Source: an uncultured Sphingopyxis sp. (GTDB lineage: Bacteria > Pseudomonadota > Alphaproteobacteria > Sphingomonadales > Sphingomonadaceae). Taken from it: a DNA stretch of 8,994 bases. This document shows positions 1 through 6,260 of the stretch, one piece after another. The notes beneath the pieces are model-generated. The model was not told where the DNA came from, made no database searches, and worked only from the letters and a program-made list of their open reading frames with translations. Numbering within the stretch: the first letter of the stretch is position 1; each line of letters opens with the position of its first letter. Where the stretch lies: NCBI GenBank assembly GCA_937957805.1, contig CALFXW010000020.1, positions 1 to 8,994 of the forward strand, read 5' to 3'. The position numbers and the translations under genes are program-made.

Positions 1-118
1 GGGGGGTTCGCCCCGCCATGTTGCCGGCGACGCGCACGCCCCGAGGCGTGGCGGGGTCGCCCACAAGGTAGGCCAGCAGGCCACGGGCGCCATTGCCCTT
101 GGAAATGGTGGCAATCAC
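1..118 (-). CDS. Relaxase / mobilization nuclease, N-terminal fragment
   Basis: Partial gene running off the left edge; only the first 39 codons are visible. It starts at a GTG (118-116) that overlaps the mobC stop as GTGA, and a GGGAG ribosome-binding motif lies seven bases before the GTG. The visible protein begins MIATISKGNGARGLLAYLVG and continues with a GNMAG motif at about residues 33-37. This pattern (short beta strand, G-rich turn, LLxYL helix, then GNMAG) is typical of the N-terminus of MobA/TraI-type relaxases that nick oriT and pilot DNA through a type IV secretion channel. The catalytic Tyr and the three-His metal site lie outside the window or cannot be assigned. The position directly after mobC strongly supports the call. 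The MOB class cannot be decided from this fragment. Confidence 0.75.
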   Translation of the reverse strand, partial: MIATISKGNGARGLLAYLVGDPATPRGVRVAGNMAGRTP

Positions 119-450
119 GCGATGACTCCCAGCAAGGCCCGACGCAGCGCGCGGACTTCCTGCTGCAAGGCATCGATCATCCGGGGATCGACGCCATCGG
201 CGCGACCGGCATTGATGGCATGGGCAATCTGATTCAGATTTCCGGCCAAGCGCGCCAGCGATTGCCAACGCTCGGCGTTGGCAGTCGGAACCGCCTCGAC
301 CCGTTGCCCGAGGGCCACCTTCCGCAGGAAGGCTGAACGGGACAGGCCCGCCGCCGATGCCTTGGCGTCGATGCGGTGCAGCTCGTCACCATTGAGATAC
401 AACTCAATGCGCTGCCGCAGCGCCTCGCGTGGCAAAAGTTTCTTTGGCAT
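115..450 (-). CDS. mobC: MobC-family relaxosome accessory protein
   Basis: A 111-residue, basic, mostly helical protein. The N-terminal part (about 12-48: RQRIELYLNGDELHRIDAKA, then GLSRSAFLRKVALG) looks like a ribbon-helix-helix DNA-binding segment. Residues 68-80 hold the MobC hallmark LAGNLNQIAHAIN. Known MobC proteins bind oriT and help the relaxase open DNA around the nic site. I chose the ATG at 450-448 because AGGGGG sits just upstream. A longer reading from 528 would translate straight through the palindrome at 495-526 and add 26 residues with no family similarity. The last four bases overlap the relaxase start, so the two are translationally coupled. Mobilizable plasmids and integrative elements commonly have this order: oriT, mobC, relaxase. 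Confidence 0.85.
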   Translation of the reverse strand: MPKKLLPREALRQRIELYLNGDELHRIDAKASAAGLSRSAFLRKVALGQRVEAVPTANAERWQSLARLAGNLNQIAHAINAGRADGVDPRMIDALQQEVRALRRALLGVIA

Positions 451-494
451 CCGCACCCCCTGAATTCCTGTTCGCGCCCCCGGCCGAACCAAGG

Positions 495-526
495 GCAATC
501 CCACCCGTGCAACGGGGGTGGATTGC
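495..526. other. Candidate oriT inverted repeat upstream of mobC
   Basis: Outer arms GCAATCC (495-501) and GGATTGC (520-526) are perfectly complementary. The pairing continues with one bulge on each side: ACCC against GGGT, then GT against AC around a three-base loop. The element lies 45 bases upstream of the mobC start, where MobC/relaxase systems normally keep oriT. I cannot recognise a known nic core such as the IncP or IncQ consensus, so the nick position is unassigned. It could instead be a MobC operator. Confidence 0.45.
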
Positions 527-703
527 ATACCTTGCTACCCACCTCCGAAGTTCAACCTCGCGCAACGGAATCAGGAAATCAAGCGCGCCGGTGGAATTCA
601 GTCAGGCGGCTGGTCGCTCGGTGCTGGCCGTGACGATATGGGGGGACGAACTTTGGGAGAGACCTGTTCTACGCGCTCAATCCTCAAACCAATGCGAATT
701 CGG

Positions 704-721
704 AAAAAAGGCGTTTTCGCC
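704..721 (-). terminator. Rho-independent terminator-like hairpin (minus strand)
   Basis: Read on the minus strand, GGCG-AAAA-CGCC forms a four-pair GC stem with an AAAA loop and is followed directly by six T residues (709-704). The stem is short, so alone it may be weak. Together with the hairpin just upstream it would form a tandem terminator for the caspase operon, about 135-150 bases after the caspase stop. Confidence 0.45.
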
Positions 722-726
722 GACGC

Positions 727-765
727 AAAAAAAGGCTGAACGCGCGGGGATGAGCAACGTCAGCC
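727..765 (-). terminator. Rho-independent terminator-like hairpin with T7 tract (minus strand)
   Basis: On the minus strand GGCTGA (765-760) can pair with TCAGCC (739-734), extended by an inner CG/CG pairing across one bulged base. Seven T residues (733-727) follow the stem immediately. The loop is long, which lowers certainty. The GGCTGA arm can instead pair with the TCAGCC at 777-772, giving a mutually exclusive hairpin without a T tract. Confidence 0.45.
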
Positions 766-856
766 ATCAACGGCTGAACGACACTTTGCTACGTTCTGGC
801 GCACAGCCTGGCGCTAAATGTTCGACGAAACCTCAGTTTCCGTCTGTGACATGAAA

Positions 857-2200
857 TCATCGTCCCGCCGGAACCCCGAAACCCCAGGATCGGGCGCCAC
901 TCTCCATCTGCAACTGCATCATATCCAGCCGCGCCCGAGTGTAGTTGCTCTGAGCCGCCGCCTCTAACCAACGTCGGCTTTCTTCCCTATCCCGGTCAAC
1001 ACCCTGGCCGGCGTAATACATCTCCCCCAACTCCACTTGGGCAATAGGAAAGCCTGCCTCAGCGGCCTTCTTCAACCACGCCAGCGACTGGCGATTACTG
1101 GCTTGGTAACGCGTCACTTTGCCGCTTGCCGGATCAATCGCCTTTTCCGTTCCTTCGCGGTAGACGATGCCCAGCGTCGCTTGCGCAATCAGGCTGCCGC
1201 CATTCGCCTTGTGTTCCAGTTCAGGAATCTCGTCAGCGGTCATGCGCAACGCGCGTTGTTCAATGTCCCGATGCAGGGTGTCCCATTCGGTAGGACTGAG
1301 GTTGACGAACCAGTTGGCCGAGGCAGGCGTAACCGTCACTCCTCGGCGCGCACCACCGCCGTAGCCAATACCCGATGCCTTAGCTACCGCCAGTGACTTG
1401 CCTGCGACAACCGTCATGCCATCCGGCGGCAGAAAATAGTATCTATCGGTAAGCGACGATTCATACCAGGGAATCTGGTCATCCAGCGTCTGCTTCCGAA
1501 CCAGCCCGCCTACCTTCTCGAAGATTTCGCGGATTTCCAGCCGAGGCTCGGTCAGCACCTTGGCAAGCGTGGCAGTGTAAAGACTGTTGCGCTCCTTGCC
1601 GTCAGCCGCCAATTGTCCGGGAGCTGTCGAATAGGCAATCAGCGTGCCCCGTGGTGCTTGCACCGATGCCAGGCCAAGATTCTCGAAGCTGCGATAGCGA
1701 ATGGCATTGCGCGATTGGAACGGATTGTTCCGGCAGGCATCGAGCACAACGATGTTGACAGCGGATTTCGCCACAGAAAGGCGTTCAAGCAGCGTTTTCA
1801 AAGGGTAAGCCTTGACCAGCACGGTCTGCTCGCTGGTTAGCTCCATATCCACCGGCACCAGATAATTCGCACCACCGACCTGCATACCGTGCCCGGCGTA
1901 ATAGACGAGCGCAGTGGCCCCCTGAGGCAACTGCTCTGCGAAGTTTGCCACCTCGCCCAACAACTGGCTGCGCGTCAGGTTGTTGCGTTCGGTTACAGCG
2001 AAACCGAGCTTGCGCAAGCTTTGCGACATCAACTCAGCGTCCCGTAGCGTGTTGCCGAGCGTTCCGTCATGATTGGCGTAGTTCAGGTTGCCGATAACCA
2101 GCGCGAACTTCTCGATGTCGTTACCGGCTGGCGCAGCGAGTCCACCGAGACTCCACGCCAAAGCAGTCAGTGCCACCAGCGCATTGAGCAGGCATCTCAT
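857..2200 (-). CDS. Exported caspase-like (peptidase C14) protein with Sel1-type repeats
   Basis: A 447-residue protein. Residues 1-24 form a signal peptide (hydrophobic core, then GGLAAPAG). Residues 30-260 form a caspase-like fold: FALVIGNLNY first strand, the catalytic His104 in YYAGHGMQ, and the catalytic Cys156 in VVLDACRNNPF. Both catalytic residues are present, so an active cysteine protease is expected. A Gly-rich linker (about 276-288) leads to a C-terminal part with Sel1-like helical repeats (about 335-428: AQATLGIVYREG, then AWLKKAAEAGFPIAQVELGE and MYYAGQGV, WLEAAAQ), a likely protein-binding platform. The start ATG shares one base with the stop of the preceding anti-sigma gene (TAATG), and AAAGG lies nine bases upstream, so translation is probably coupled. 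It is the last gene of the sigma / anti-sigma operon. Substrate unknown; the export signal points to the periplasm or outer surface. Confidence 0.85.
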   Translation of the reverse strand: MRCLLNALVALTALAWSLGGLAAPAGNDIEKFALVIGNLNYANHDGTLGNTLRDAELMSQSLRKLGFAVTERNNLTRSQLLGEVANFAEQLPQGATALVYYAGHGMQVGGANYLVPVDMELTSEQTVLVKAYPLKTLLERLSVAKSAVNIVVLDACRNNPFQSRNAIRYRSFENLGLASVQAPRGTLIAYSTAPGQLAADGKERNSLYTATLAKVLTEPRLEIREIFEKVGGLVRKQTLDDQIPWYESSLTDRYYFLPPDGMTVVAGKSLAVAKASGIGYGGGARRGVTVTPASANWFVNLSPTEWDTLHRDIEQRALRMTADEIPELEHKANGGSLIAQATLGIVYREGTEKAIDPASGKVTRYQASNRQSLAWLKKAAEAGFPIAQVELGEMYYAGQGVDRDREESRRWLEAAAQSNYTRARLDMMQLQMESGARSWGFGVPAGR

Positions 2201-2853
2201 TACGGGCAGCCTTTGCCGTGAGACTCAAACAGAATCGCCTCGTCTACCAGTGTGCTGGCTTGGAGTTGCCCCAACGCCTCAGCCACAGGCCGTCCCTTGG
2301 GTATGCGCACCCACCACTGCCCCGTCTCGGTTGGCCCATCGCTCACCACCGCCTCGACCTTGCGTAGCAGGATTACGACCTCCGCTTGCGGTGCCTCCGG
2401 CCGGAAGACGATGCGAATCGATGGGCCATCTTCGCAGGGCACTTTGGCGTCTCGATACAGTTCGGTTTCCGCCATCTGCCTGGGCAACGTCTGAAACAGC
2501 ACGATGCCTTGGGCCACCAGCAGCACTGCTGCCGCGACGATGGCGGAGGCCGGGACTCGATGAGCGTTGGCAAACCATTCCACGATCCGGCGCCAGAAGG
2601 AGGGCCGATGTGCCAAGGCACGAAATTCGGTCAGCAGACGTTCCAGCCGCACCGCTTCTGGCACTGGCGATGCGGTGGTTCGGACGACAGTCCTCAGCCT
2701 CTCTTCAACAGCGAGCAGCGACGTCATCTCAGGATGGCTGGCCAGGTAATCCGCTAGCCATTGCCGGTCGGTGCCATCGAGACTTTTATTCGCATGGAAG
2801 GCCAACAGTTCCTCGAAGCGCAGGCGGTCACGTGTGTCGTTACGTTCAGTCAT
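2200..2853 (-). CDS. Single-pass membrane protein, probable anti-sigma factor
   Basis: 217 residues from the ATG at 2853; an in-frame GTG one codon earlier (2856) is also possible, and a G-rich GGGGGG motif lies upstream. In the GTG numbering, residues 14-60 (FEELLAFHANKSLDGTDRQW, then LADYLASHPEM) look like the anti-sigma domain of the zf-HC2 type, but the Cys residues of the usual HxxxCxxC motif are missing, so it would be a zinc-less variant. A hydrophobic segment spans about 103-122, preceded by FWRR and HR, which predicts N-inside topology. The C-terminal 95 residues are then extracytoplasmic and hold Cys141 and Cys217, a possible disulphide, and a compact alpha/beta-looking segment (about 148-210). 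The gene overlaps the ECF sigma gene by 8 bases and the caspase gene by 1 base. The role is inferred from position and architecture, not from a strong signature. Confidence 0.65.
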   Translation of the reverse strand: MTERNDTRDRLRFEELLAFHANKSLDGTDRQWLADYLASHPEMTSLLAVEERLRTVVRTTASPVPEAVRLERLLTEFRALAHRPSFWRRIVEWFANAHRVPASAIVAAAVLLVAQGIVLFQTLPRQMAETELYRDAKVPCEDGPSIRIVFRPEAPQAEVVILLRKVEAVVSDGPTETGQWWVRIPKGRPVAEALGQLQASTLVDEAILFESHGKGCP

Positions 2854-3427
2854 CACCCATCCCCCCGAACCAGCGCGCCAAACAGTCCATCAGCTTCTTG
2901 CGGGCATTGGCGAGCCGCGACTTGACGGTGCCGACCGGGCAGCTCTGACGCTCGGCGATGCTCACCATGTCTTCGTCCTCGTAATAGGCCCAGAACACTG
3001 CATCACGCTGGATGTCAGGAAGCGCATCAATACATTGACGGATCGTCGCTGCACTCTGCGCCTCTTCCAAGCGCGCGACGAAATTGGCCGACGGGTCGGC
3101 AATGGCGGCAAGCGTGTCGTCGTCGATTTCGGCCATCGGAATGCGTCGGCGCCGGATGCGCCCCCAGTCGGCTGCCTTGTTGTTGGCGATGCCGCACAGC
3201 CAGGTTGAGAACTTAGAGGTGCCGCCAAAAGCGTTTGGGCGATGGAGGACGGCCATGAATACATCGTGGGTGACCTCTTCTGCCGCGCTCTCGTCGGCCA
3301 TGTGGTGACGCAGATAGGCATAAATGAATCCGTGGTAGTGGCGATACAGCGTGGTTGCTGCTTGGTCGTCACCTTCGCCGATTCGGTTCAGAAGATTTTC
3401 GAGCGCAGGGGAAAGAATGTCTTTCAT
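2846..3427 (-). CDS. ECF (sigma-70 family, group 4) RNA polymerase sigma factor
   Basis: 193 residues from the ATG at 3427, a normal ECF length. Region 2 spans about 24-95: LYRHYHGFIYAYLRHHM, AAEEVTHDVFMAVL, then FSTWLCGIANNKAADWGRIR for promoter -10 recognition and melting. Region 4 spans about 127-183: LPDIQRDAVFWAYYEDEDMV, SIAERQSCPVGTVKSRLANA, a helix-turn-helix for -35 recognition. The frame stays open for 52 codons further upstream, but that extension is Cys-rich, resembles nothing and would fill the divergent promoter region, so I rejected it. No strong ribosome-binding site precedes ATG 3427, so low or regulated expression is possible. As first gene of the sigma / anti-sigma / caspase operon it probably directs that operon and other unlinked genes under envelope stress. 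Autoregulation is family knowledge, not shown here. Confidence 0.9.
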   Translation of the reverse strand: MKDILSPALENLLNRIGEGDDQAATTLYRHYHGFIYAYLRHHMADESAAEEVTHDVFMAVLHRPNAFGGTSKFSTWLCGIANNKAADWGRIRRRRIPMAEIDDDTLAAIADPSANFVARLEEAQSAATIRQCIDALPDIQRDAVFWAYYEDEDMVSIAERQSCPVGTVKSRLANARKKLMDCLARWFGGMGDD

Positions 3428-3532
3428 GGACGAGATTTTATTCGATGAAATATTTTCCTGACGAGGTGAACCCAGCGACACAAGACGGCGACATAGCAAC
3501 ATCATCCAATAACCGCTGGAAAAACACTGCCC

Positions 3533-4255
3533 ATGACACCGCTTGCACAAAGCATCGCCCATTTTCTGACCGAGGCATTTCACAACGAGCTTGCGCTGGT
3601 AGATTCACTCTCCCTACCGGGAAAGACCATCTATGGCTTTTACGCCCTGGCTACCGTGCTGGTCATCCGCCCCCACATCCGCCAAGCCCTGAAATACCGC
3701 CACGGCAAAGCCGGAAAAGGCGATTTCTGCCATCGCGCCCAATATGAAGCGATTTTCTGGCGGCTAGCACCACTGTTCTACGCTTTCGTAATCAACTCTA
3801 AACTGCTTGGCATTTCTGTCTTCATCGATCTCATTGGCCGTCTGTGGACCATCCATGAAAGCCACCGGGCTGAAAACCGCTTTCTTCGGCGATCACAGCC
3901 ACTGATCGAAGGAGGTGAGCCGAACACCAACAACCAGCCCACCCAGCCACAGGCGACGCCCAGCGAAGGCGAAATCTCCGAGGCAGCCCTGTCCTGCCCG
4001 TTTTGCGGCTCCGATCAGGCAACGGCCTTGGAAACTGACGTTAACCGCTGGGCAGTCTATTGCTCTTGGTGCAACGCCTTCGGCCCCCATAGCCGGGACC
4101 GCCAGCTAGCTGTTGCGCGCTGGAATGCGGTGGGCTTGGAGAGCGGGAGTAAGGATGAAGCAGCGCGGGGGGTGCCAGTCATCCCGAATAGGCTCGCAAC
4201 GCCTTTCATCTTTACAACCTATCCCACTTCACTGGCACGAACGACGGCGACTTGA
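3533..4255 (+). CDS. Membrane protein with C-terminal Lar-like zinc ribbon
   Basis: 240 residues, divergent from the sigma gene across 105 bases. The N-terminal half has two hydrophobic stretches (about 33-46 and 78-101) separated by a basic loop (RQALKYRHGKAGKG), so membrane insertion is likely. After a Gln/Pro/Thr-rich linker (130-145) comes a small domain at about 154-199: CPFCGS (Cys155, Cys158), CSWC (Cys177, Cys180), GPHS, then AVARWNAV. This CPxCGS-CxxC-GP-xAxxxWN layout matches the Lar (restriction alleviation) zinc-ribbon family. Classical Lar is a short phage-type protein that modulates type I restriction-modification enzymes. Fusion to a membrane domain is unusual, and function cannot be transferred directly. 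The 40-residue tail after the ribbon is low in recognisable features. The ribosome-binding site is weak. Confidence 0.7.
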   Translation: MTPLAQSIAHFLTEAFHNELALVDSLSLPGKTIYGFYALATVLVIRPHIRQALKYRHGKAGKGDFCHRAQYEAIFWRLAPLFYAFVINSKLLGISVFIDLIGRLWTIHESHRAENRFLRRSQPLIEGGEPNTNNQPTQPQATPSEGEISEAALSCPFCGSDQATALETDVNRWAVYCSWCNAFGPHSRDRQLAVARWNAVGLESGSKDEAARGVPVIPNRLATPFIFTTYPTSLARTTAT

Positions 4256-4548
4256 AAAGACAAACCATTGGTAACTCAACAACGCAGCATGATCTGAAAA
4301 TTCGCTTCCAACGCAGAAAAAACAATGAAAACCCGAATATCATTACCCAATTTGGGTCAAAATTGCTGTCATTCCTTCCGAAAGAGTGATCTACACCGGC
4401 CGTCAACACGACAAGGCTAGAACACCAACAACGAGCTTTGCATTTGAACTTCTACTTGACGCAACTGGCCGCTACCGCTTGATCGTCGACCAGCGAATGA
4501 ACTGGATTAGCAATTTAATTTTTTCATATATTTACAAGGGGATAATTT
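4256..4548. other. AT-rich intergenic stretch with a 13-base palindrome
   Basis: Composition changes here from GC-rich to AT-rich. A perfect palindrome ACCCAA-T-TTGGGT lies at 4345-4357 and could be an operator; no regulator is nearby to match it. A weak open frame from a GTG at 4386 runs to 4589 into the next gene and has no recognisable content, so I did not call it. AAGGGG at 4536-4541 is the ribosome-binding site of the next gene. Confidence 0.4.
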
Positions 4549-5025
4549 GTGGAAATCAAAATGGAAATTCTCAGCAATGTGATTATTAAAACACTTGGCG
4601 CCTCCATCACCACCACCGACGAGCACCACTCAAAGACTTGCTATTCGTTCATCGAACTATCCGATGGACGCATATTTAAAAACGTAGAAATCTCTCATGC
4701 TCTGCAAAGAGGATTAGATGAATCGATCAATGAAGGAATACCCGTCGAACTACACATATTCTCAAACAATGAGTCCAAGCCCACTCTTGGAATCATCGCT
4801 ATTAGAGGACAAGATGGCCGGCTTTTTGCACAAGAAATCCCCGAACTCCCTCTCGTGGTTAAATACCTACCAATCTCGTTGTTGGTCGCCGGGGTTTTTC
4901 TACTACCTATTTTTGGCATTGGGATCGTTGCGTTTTGGCTGTCCTGGAAAGCAAACAAGGTCGTCAAACTAGCAAAAGAAATGCGTTCTTATACAAAATC
5001 GCTGCCCAACGCAATTCTTGTATAA
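4549..5025 (+). CDS. Small single-TM membrane protein of unknown function
   Basis: 158 residues. The GTG at 4549 is chosen because AAGGGG ends eight bases upstream; the internal ATG at 4561 would be too far from it. Residues 1-105 are soluble and beta-rich in appearance (CYSFIELSDGRIFKNVEIS, VELHIFSNNESKPTLGIIAI), with an SDGRIFKNV segment and a later GQDGRLFAQE. Residues 107-130 form one strong transmembrane helix, and a short Lys-rich tail (WKANKVVKLAKEMRSYTK) follows. This suggests a large N-terminal domain and a short cytoplasmic tail. I do not recognise a family. The last 81 bases before codon 153 are duplicated at 6261-6341, so the locus once had a related copy. Codon use is more AT-rich than in the flanking blocks, consistent with separate acquisition. 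Confidence 0.65.
   Translation: MEIKMEILSNVIIKTLGASITTTDEHHSKTCYSFIELSDGRIFKNVEISHALQRGLDESINEGIPVELHIFSNNESKPTLGIIAIRGQDGRLFAQEIPELPLVVKYLPISLLVAGVFLLPIFGIGIVAFWLSWKANKVVKLAKEMRSYTKSLPNAILV
4924..5004 (+). repeat. 81-base direct repeat, copy 1 (inside the single-TM gene)
   Basis: Bases 4924-5004 match 6261-6341 without gaps, with six mismatches (about 93% identity). Four of the six are synonymous in the reading frame of this gene; the other two change Ser to Pro and Leu to Pro. This copy encodes the end of the transmembrane helix and the Lys-rich tail. Confidence 0.9.
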
Positions 5026-5179
5026 GGACCACCTTGACCATGGGGATCGATAACGTAGTCTCGCATTATTTTAATTTCACCCCCTTGGCTTATGAAGCCA
5101 GTTTGAAAAAAATACAAAAGCCACAGCTAACTTTTTTTAAAAAAACTTATTAAATACTAAATTTATAATTGCAAAAGCC
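5026..5179 (+). other. AT-rich spacer with small hairpin and doubtful 37-codon frame
   Basis: A 37-codon frame from ATG 5040 to TAA 5151-5153 (starting MGIDNVVSHYF) has an AAGGA motif 12 bases before it, but its product resembles nothing and ends in homopolymer-coded residues, so it is not called as a gene. Within it lies a six-pair hairpin TGGCTT-ATG-AAGCCA (5086-5100). A long T7/A7 stretch follows (5132-5145), then TATAAT at 5164-5169, which is too close to the next start codon for an ordinary promoter. Confidence 0.35.
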
Positions 5180-6166
5180 ATGAAAAATACGATCAAACAC
5201 AAACTATTTGGCATGTCAGCGTTGTTTATTTTCGGCGCCATTCCCTGCGTTGCCAATGCTTTCACGGCTATCGCATGGAGCCAGTCTGGACAAAGCGGCG
5301 GATCGGTCAAGAATGCACCGACCAAGGATGCGGCAATTTCAGCAGCAATTGCCGACTGCAAAAAAAATGGCGGCGGGTCAGATTGCCAAGTATTCAAGGT
5401 ATCGGATGAACCCGGTTTCGTCGCACTTTATGGCACCTGTGCCAAGACTTGCGGCGTTACTGCGGTAACCGGCCGCCCGACGCCAGAACAGGCACGAGCC
5501 GATGCCAAACGGGAGTGCGAAACCTATTACCGGGCTAGCTGCCAACTGGCCCAAGAGTGGGAAGAGGCTGGGACGAGCGCAACAAAGAGCAATGACAAAA
5601 TCCTTGATAATAAGGAATGGAAATATATCCAAACCATGAATGGGTCAATGTATTGGCACGCTCCATCCAGCATCAGGAGAAGCGGCGGCATATCCAGAGT
5701 AACAGTCATGCGAAAGTTTGAAAAACCAACATCATTCAGAGAAATATATCCAAAAAAAATTAGTTACGACACAACTGATTATATATTGAACTGCAAAGCT
5801 GAGAAATTCTCTTTGGAGGGAAGTCGGGCTTATTTTACTGACGGAGAAGGCAACGCCCCTGATTATGAAATCAAAGACGATCCCAAAGTAATAGAATGGA
5901 TCGACATCAAACCCAATACCCCCCTATCAAATATTTGGCAAGAAGTCTGCGGGAAGCCTATTAGTCGAAATAAAACCGGCAAAAGAGAGGCATCTATCAA
6001 TACTAAAAAACCAACCTCTACATATTCCAGTGAAAATCGCCAACAGGGCAATAATGTCAGGGACTACGGTTTTGAACAACAGTTGCGTCAAGAAGCGAAT
6101 CAACGGTGCATGAGCAACGGTAATTACGATGATTGCGCCACCAGGCGTTACGAGGGTCTCGAATGA
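5180..6166 (+). CDS. Exported DUF4189 + surface-adhesin-E-like protein
   Basis: 328 residues. Residues 1-27 form a signal peptide with a VANA cleavage site. Residues 28-130 match the DUF4189 pattern: FTAIAWSQSGQSGGS, then DAAISAAIADCKKNGGGSDC, with several paired Cys residues (60, 69, 87, 91, 114, 121) expected to form disulphides in the periplasm. Residues 145-257 resemble the surface-adhesin protein E family: WKYIQTMNGSMYWHAPSSIR, a strand-rich core with a Tyr-aspartate region, Cys205, and a closing WQEVCGK with Cys257. A low-complexity linker (about 262-300) leads to a short C-terminal helix with Cys310 and Cys319. Adhesin-E domains bind host or surface ligands in some pathogens, but most environmental homologues are uncharacterised. 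No clear ribosome-binding site is seen. A good terminator lies about 225 bases downstream. Confidence 0.75.
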   Translation: MKNTIKHKLFGMSALFIFGAIPCVANAFTAIAWSQSGQSGGSVKNAPTKDAAISAAIADCKKNGGGSDCQVFKVSDEPGFVALYGTCAKTCGVTAVTGRPTPEQARADAKRECETYYRASCQLAQEWEEAGTSATKSNDKILDNKEWKYIQTMNGSMYWHAPSSIRRSGGISRVTVMRKFEKPTSFREIYPKKISYDTTDYILNCKAEKFSLEGSRAYFTDGEGNAPDYEIKDDPKVIEWIDIKPNTPLSNIWQEVCGKPISRNKTGKREASINTKKPTSTYSSENRQQGNNVRDYGFEQQLRQEANQRCMSNGNYDDCATRRYEGLE

Positions 6167-6260
6167 AACTCGTGACTCATTATCCGCAAATTAGGTGAAA
6201 AATTATTCATGGCAAACGGGGTCAAAAATAAATAAGGGCAGCCCCCCCAATTTACTGGGT

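Larger units (their letters stand above)
451..856. other. Gene-less region between mobC and the caspase operon
   Basis: Apart from the palindrome at 495-526 and the hairpins at 704-777, I see no convincing gene. Open frames here begin inside other features, lack ribosome-binding sites and resemble nothing. The octamer GGCTGAAC occurs twice as a direct repeat (734-741, 772-779), and GTCAGCC lies between the copies in inverse orientation (759-765), so alternative hairpins are possible. The mobC promoter should lie in the right-hand part or inside the palindrome, but no clear -35/-10 pair stands out. Confidence 0.5.

Noticed and set aside
451..528. N-terminal extension of MobC to position 528
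   Set aside because: It would translate through the oriT-like palindrome, and the ATG at 450 has a strong AGGGGG motif.
2088..2948. Long plus-strand open frame of 286 codons opposite the anti-sigma and caspase genes
   Set aside because: It is the antisense shadow of two well-supported minus-strand genes, is rich in Arg/Pro/Ser as expected for a GC-rich antisense frame, and has no recognisable domain.
3428..3583. N-terminal extension of the sigma factor to an upstream ATG
   Set aside because: The added 52 residues are Cys-rich with no sigma-family similarity and would occupy the divergent promoter region; the protein from 3427 already has normal ECF length.
4345..4357. Palindrome ACCCAATTTGGGT as a defined regulator operator
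   Set aside because: A 13-base palindrome can occur by chance in this length and no matching regulator gene is in the window; kept only as a note in the intergenic entry.
4386..4589. 67-codon frame from a GTG upstream of the single-TM gene
   Set aside because: It overlaps the better-supported gene start, contains its ribosome-binding site and has no recognisable content.
5040..5153. 37-codon frame between the single-TM and adhesin-like genes
   Set aside because: The ribosome-binding motif is at poor spacing, the product resembles nothing, and the end is encoded by homopolymer runs.
5164..5169. TATAAT as a -10 promoter element for the DUF4189/adhesin gene
   Set aside because: It ends only ten bases before the start codon and no -35 element lies at proper spacing, so only a leaderless transcript would fit; AT-rich sequence makes chance matches likely.
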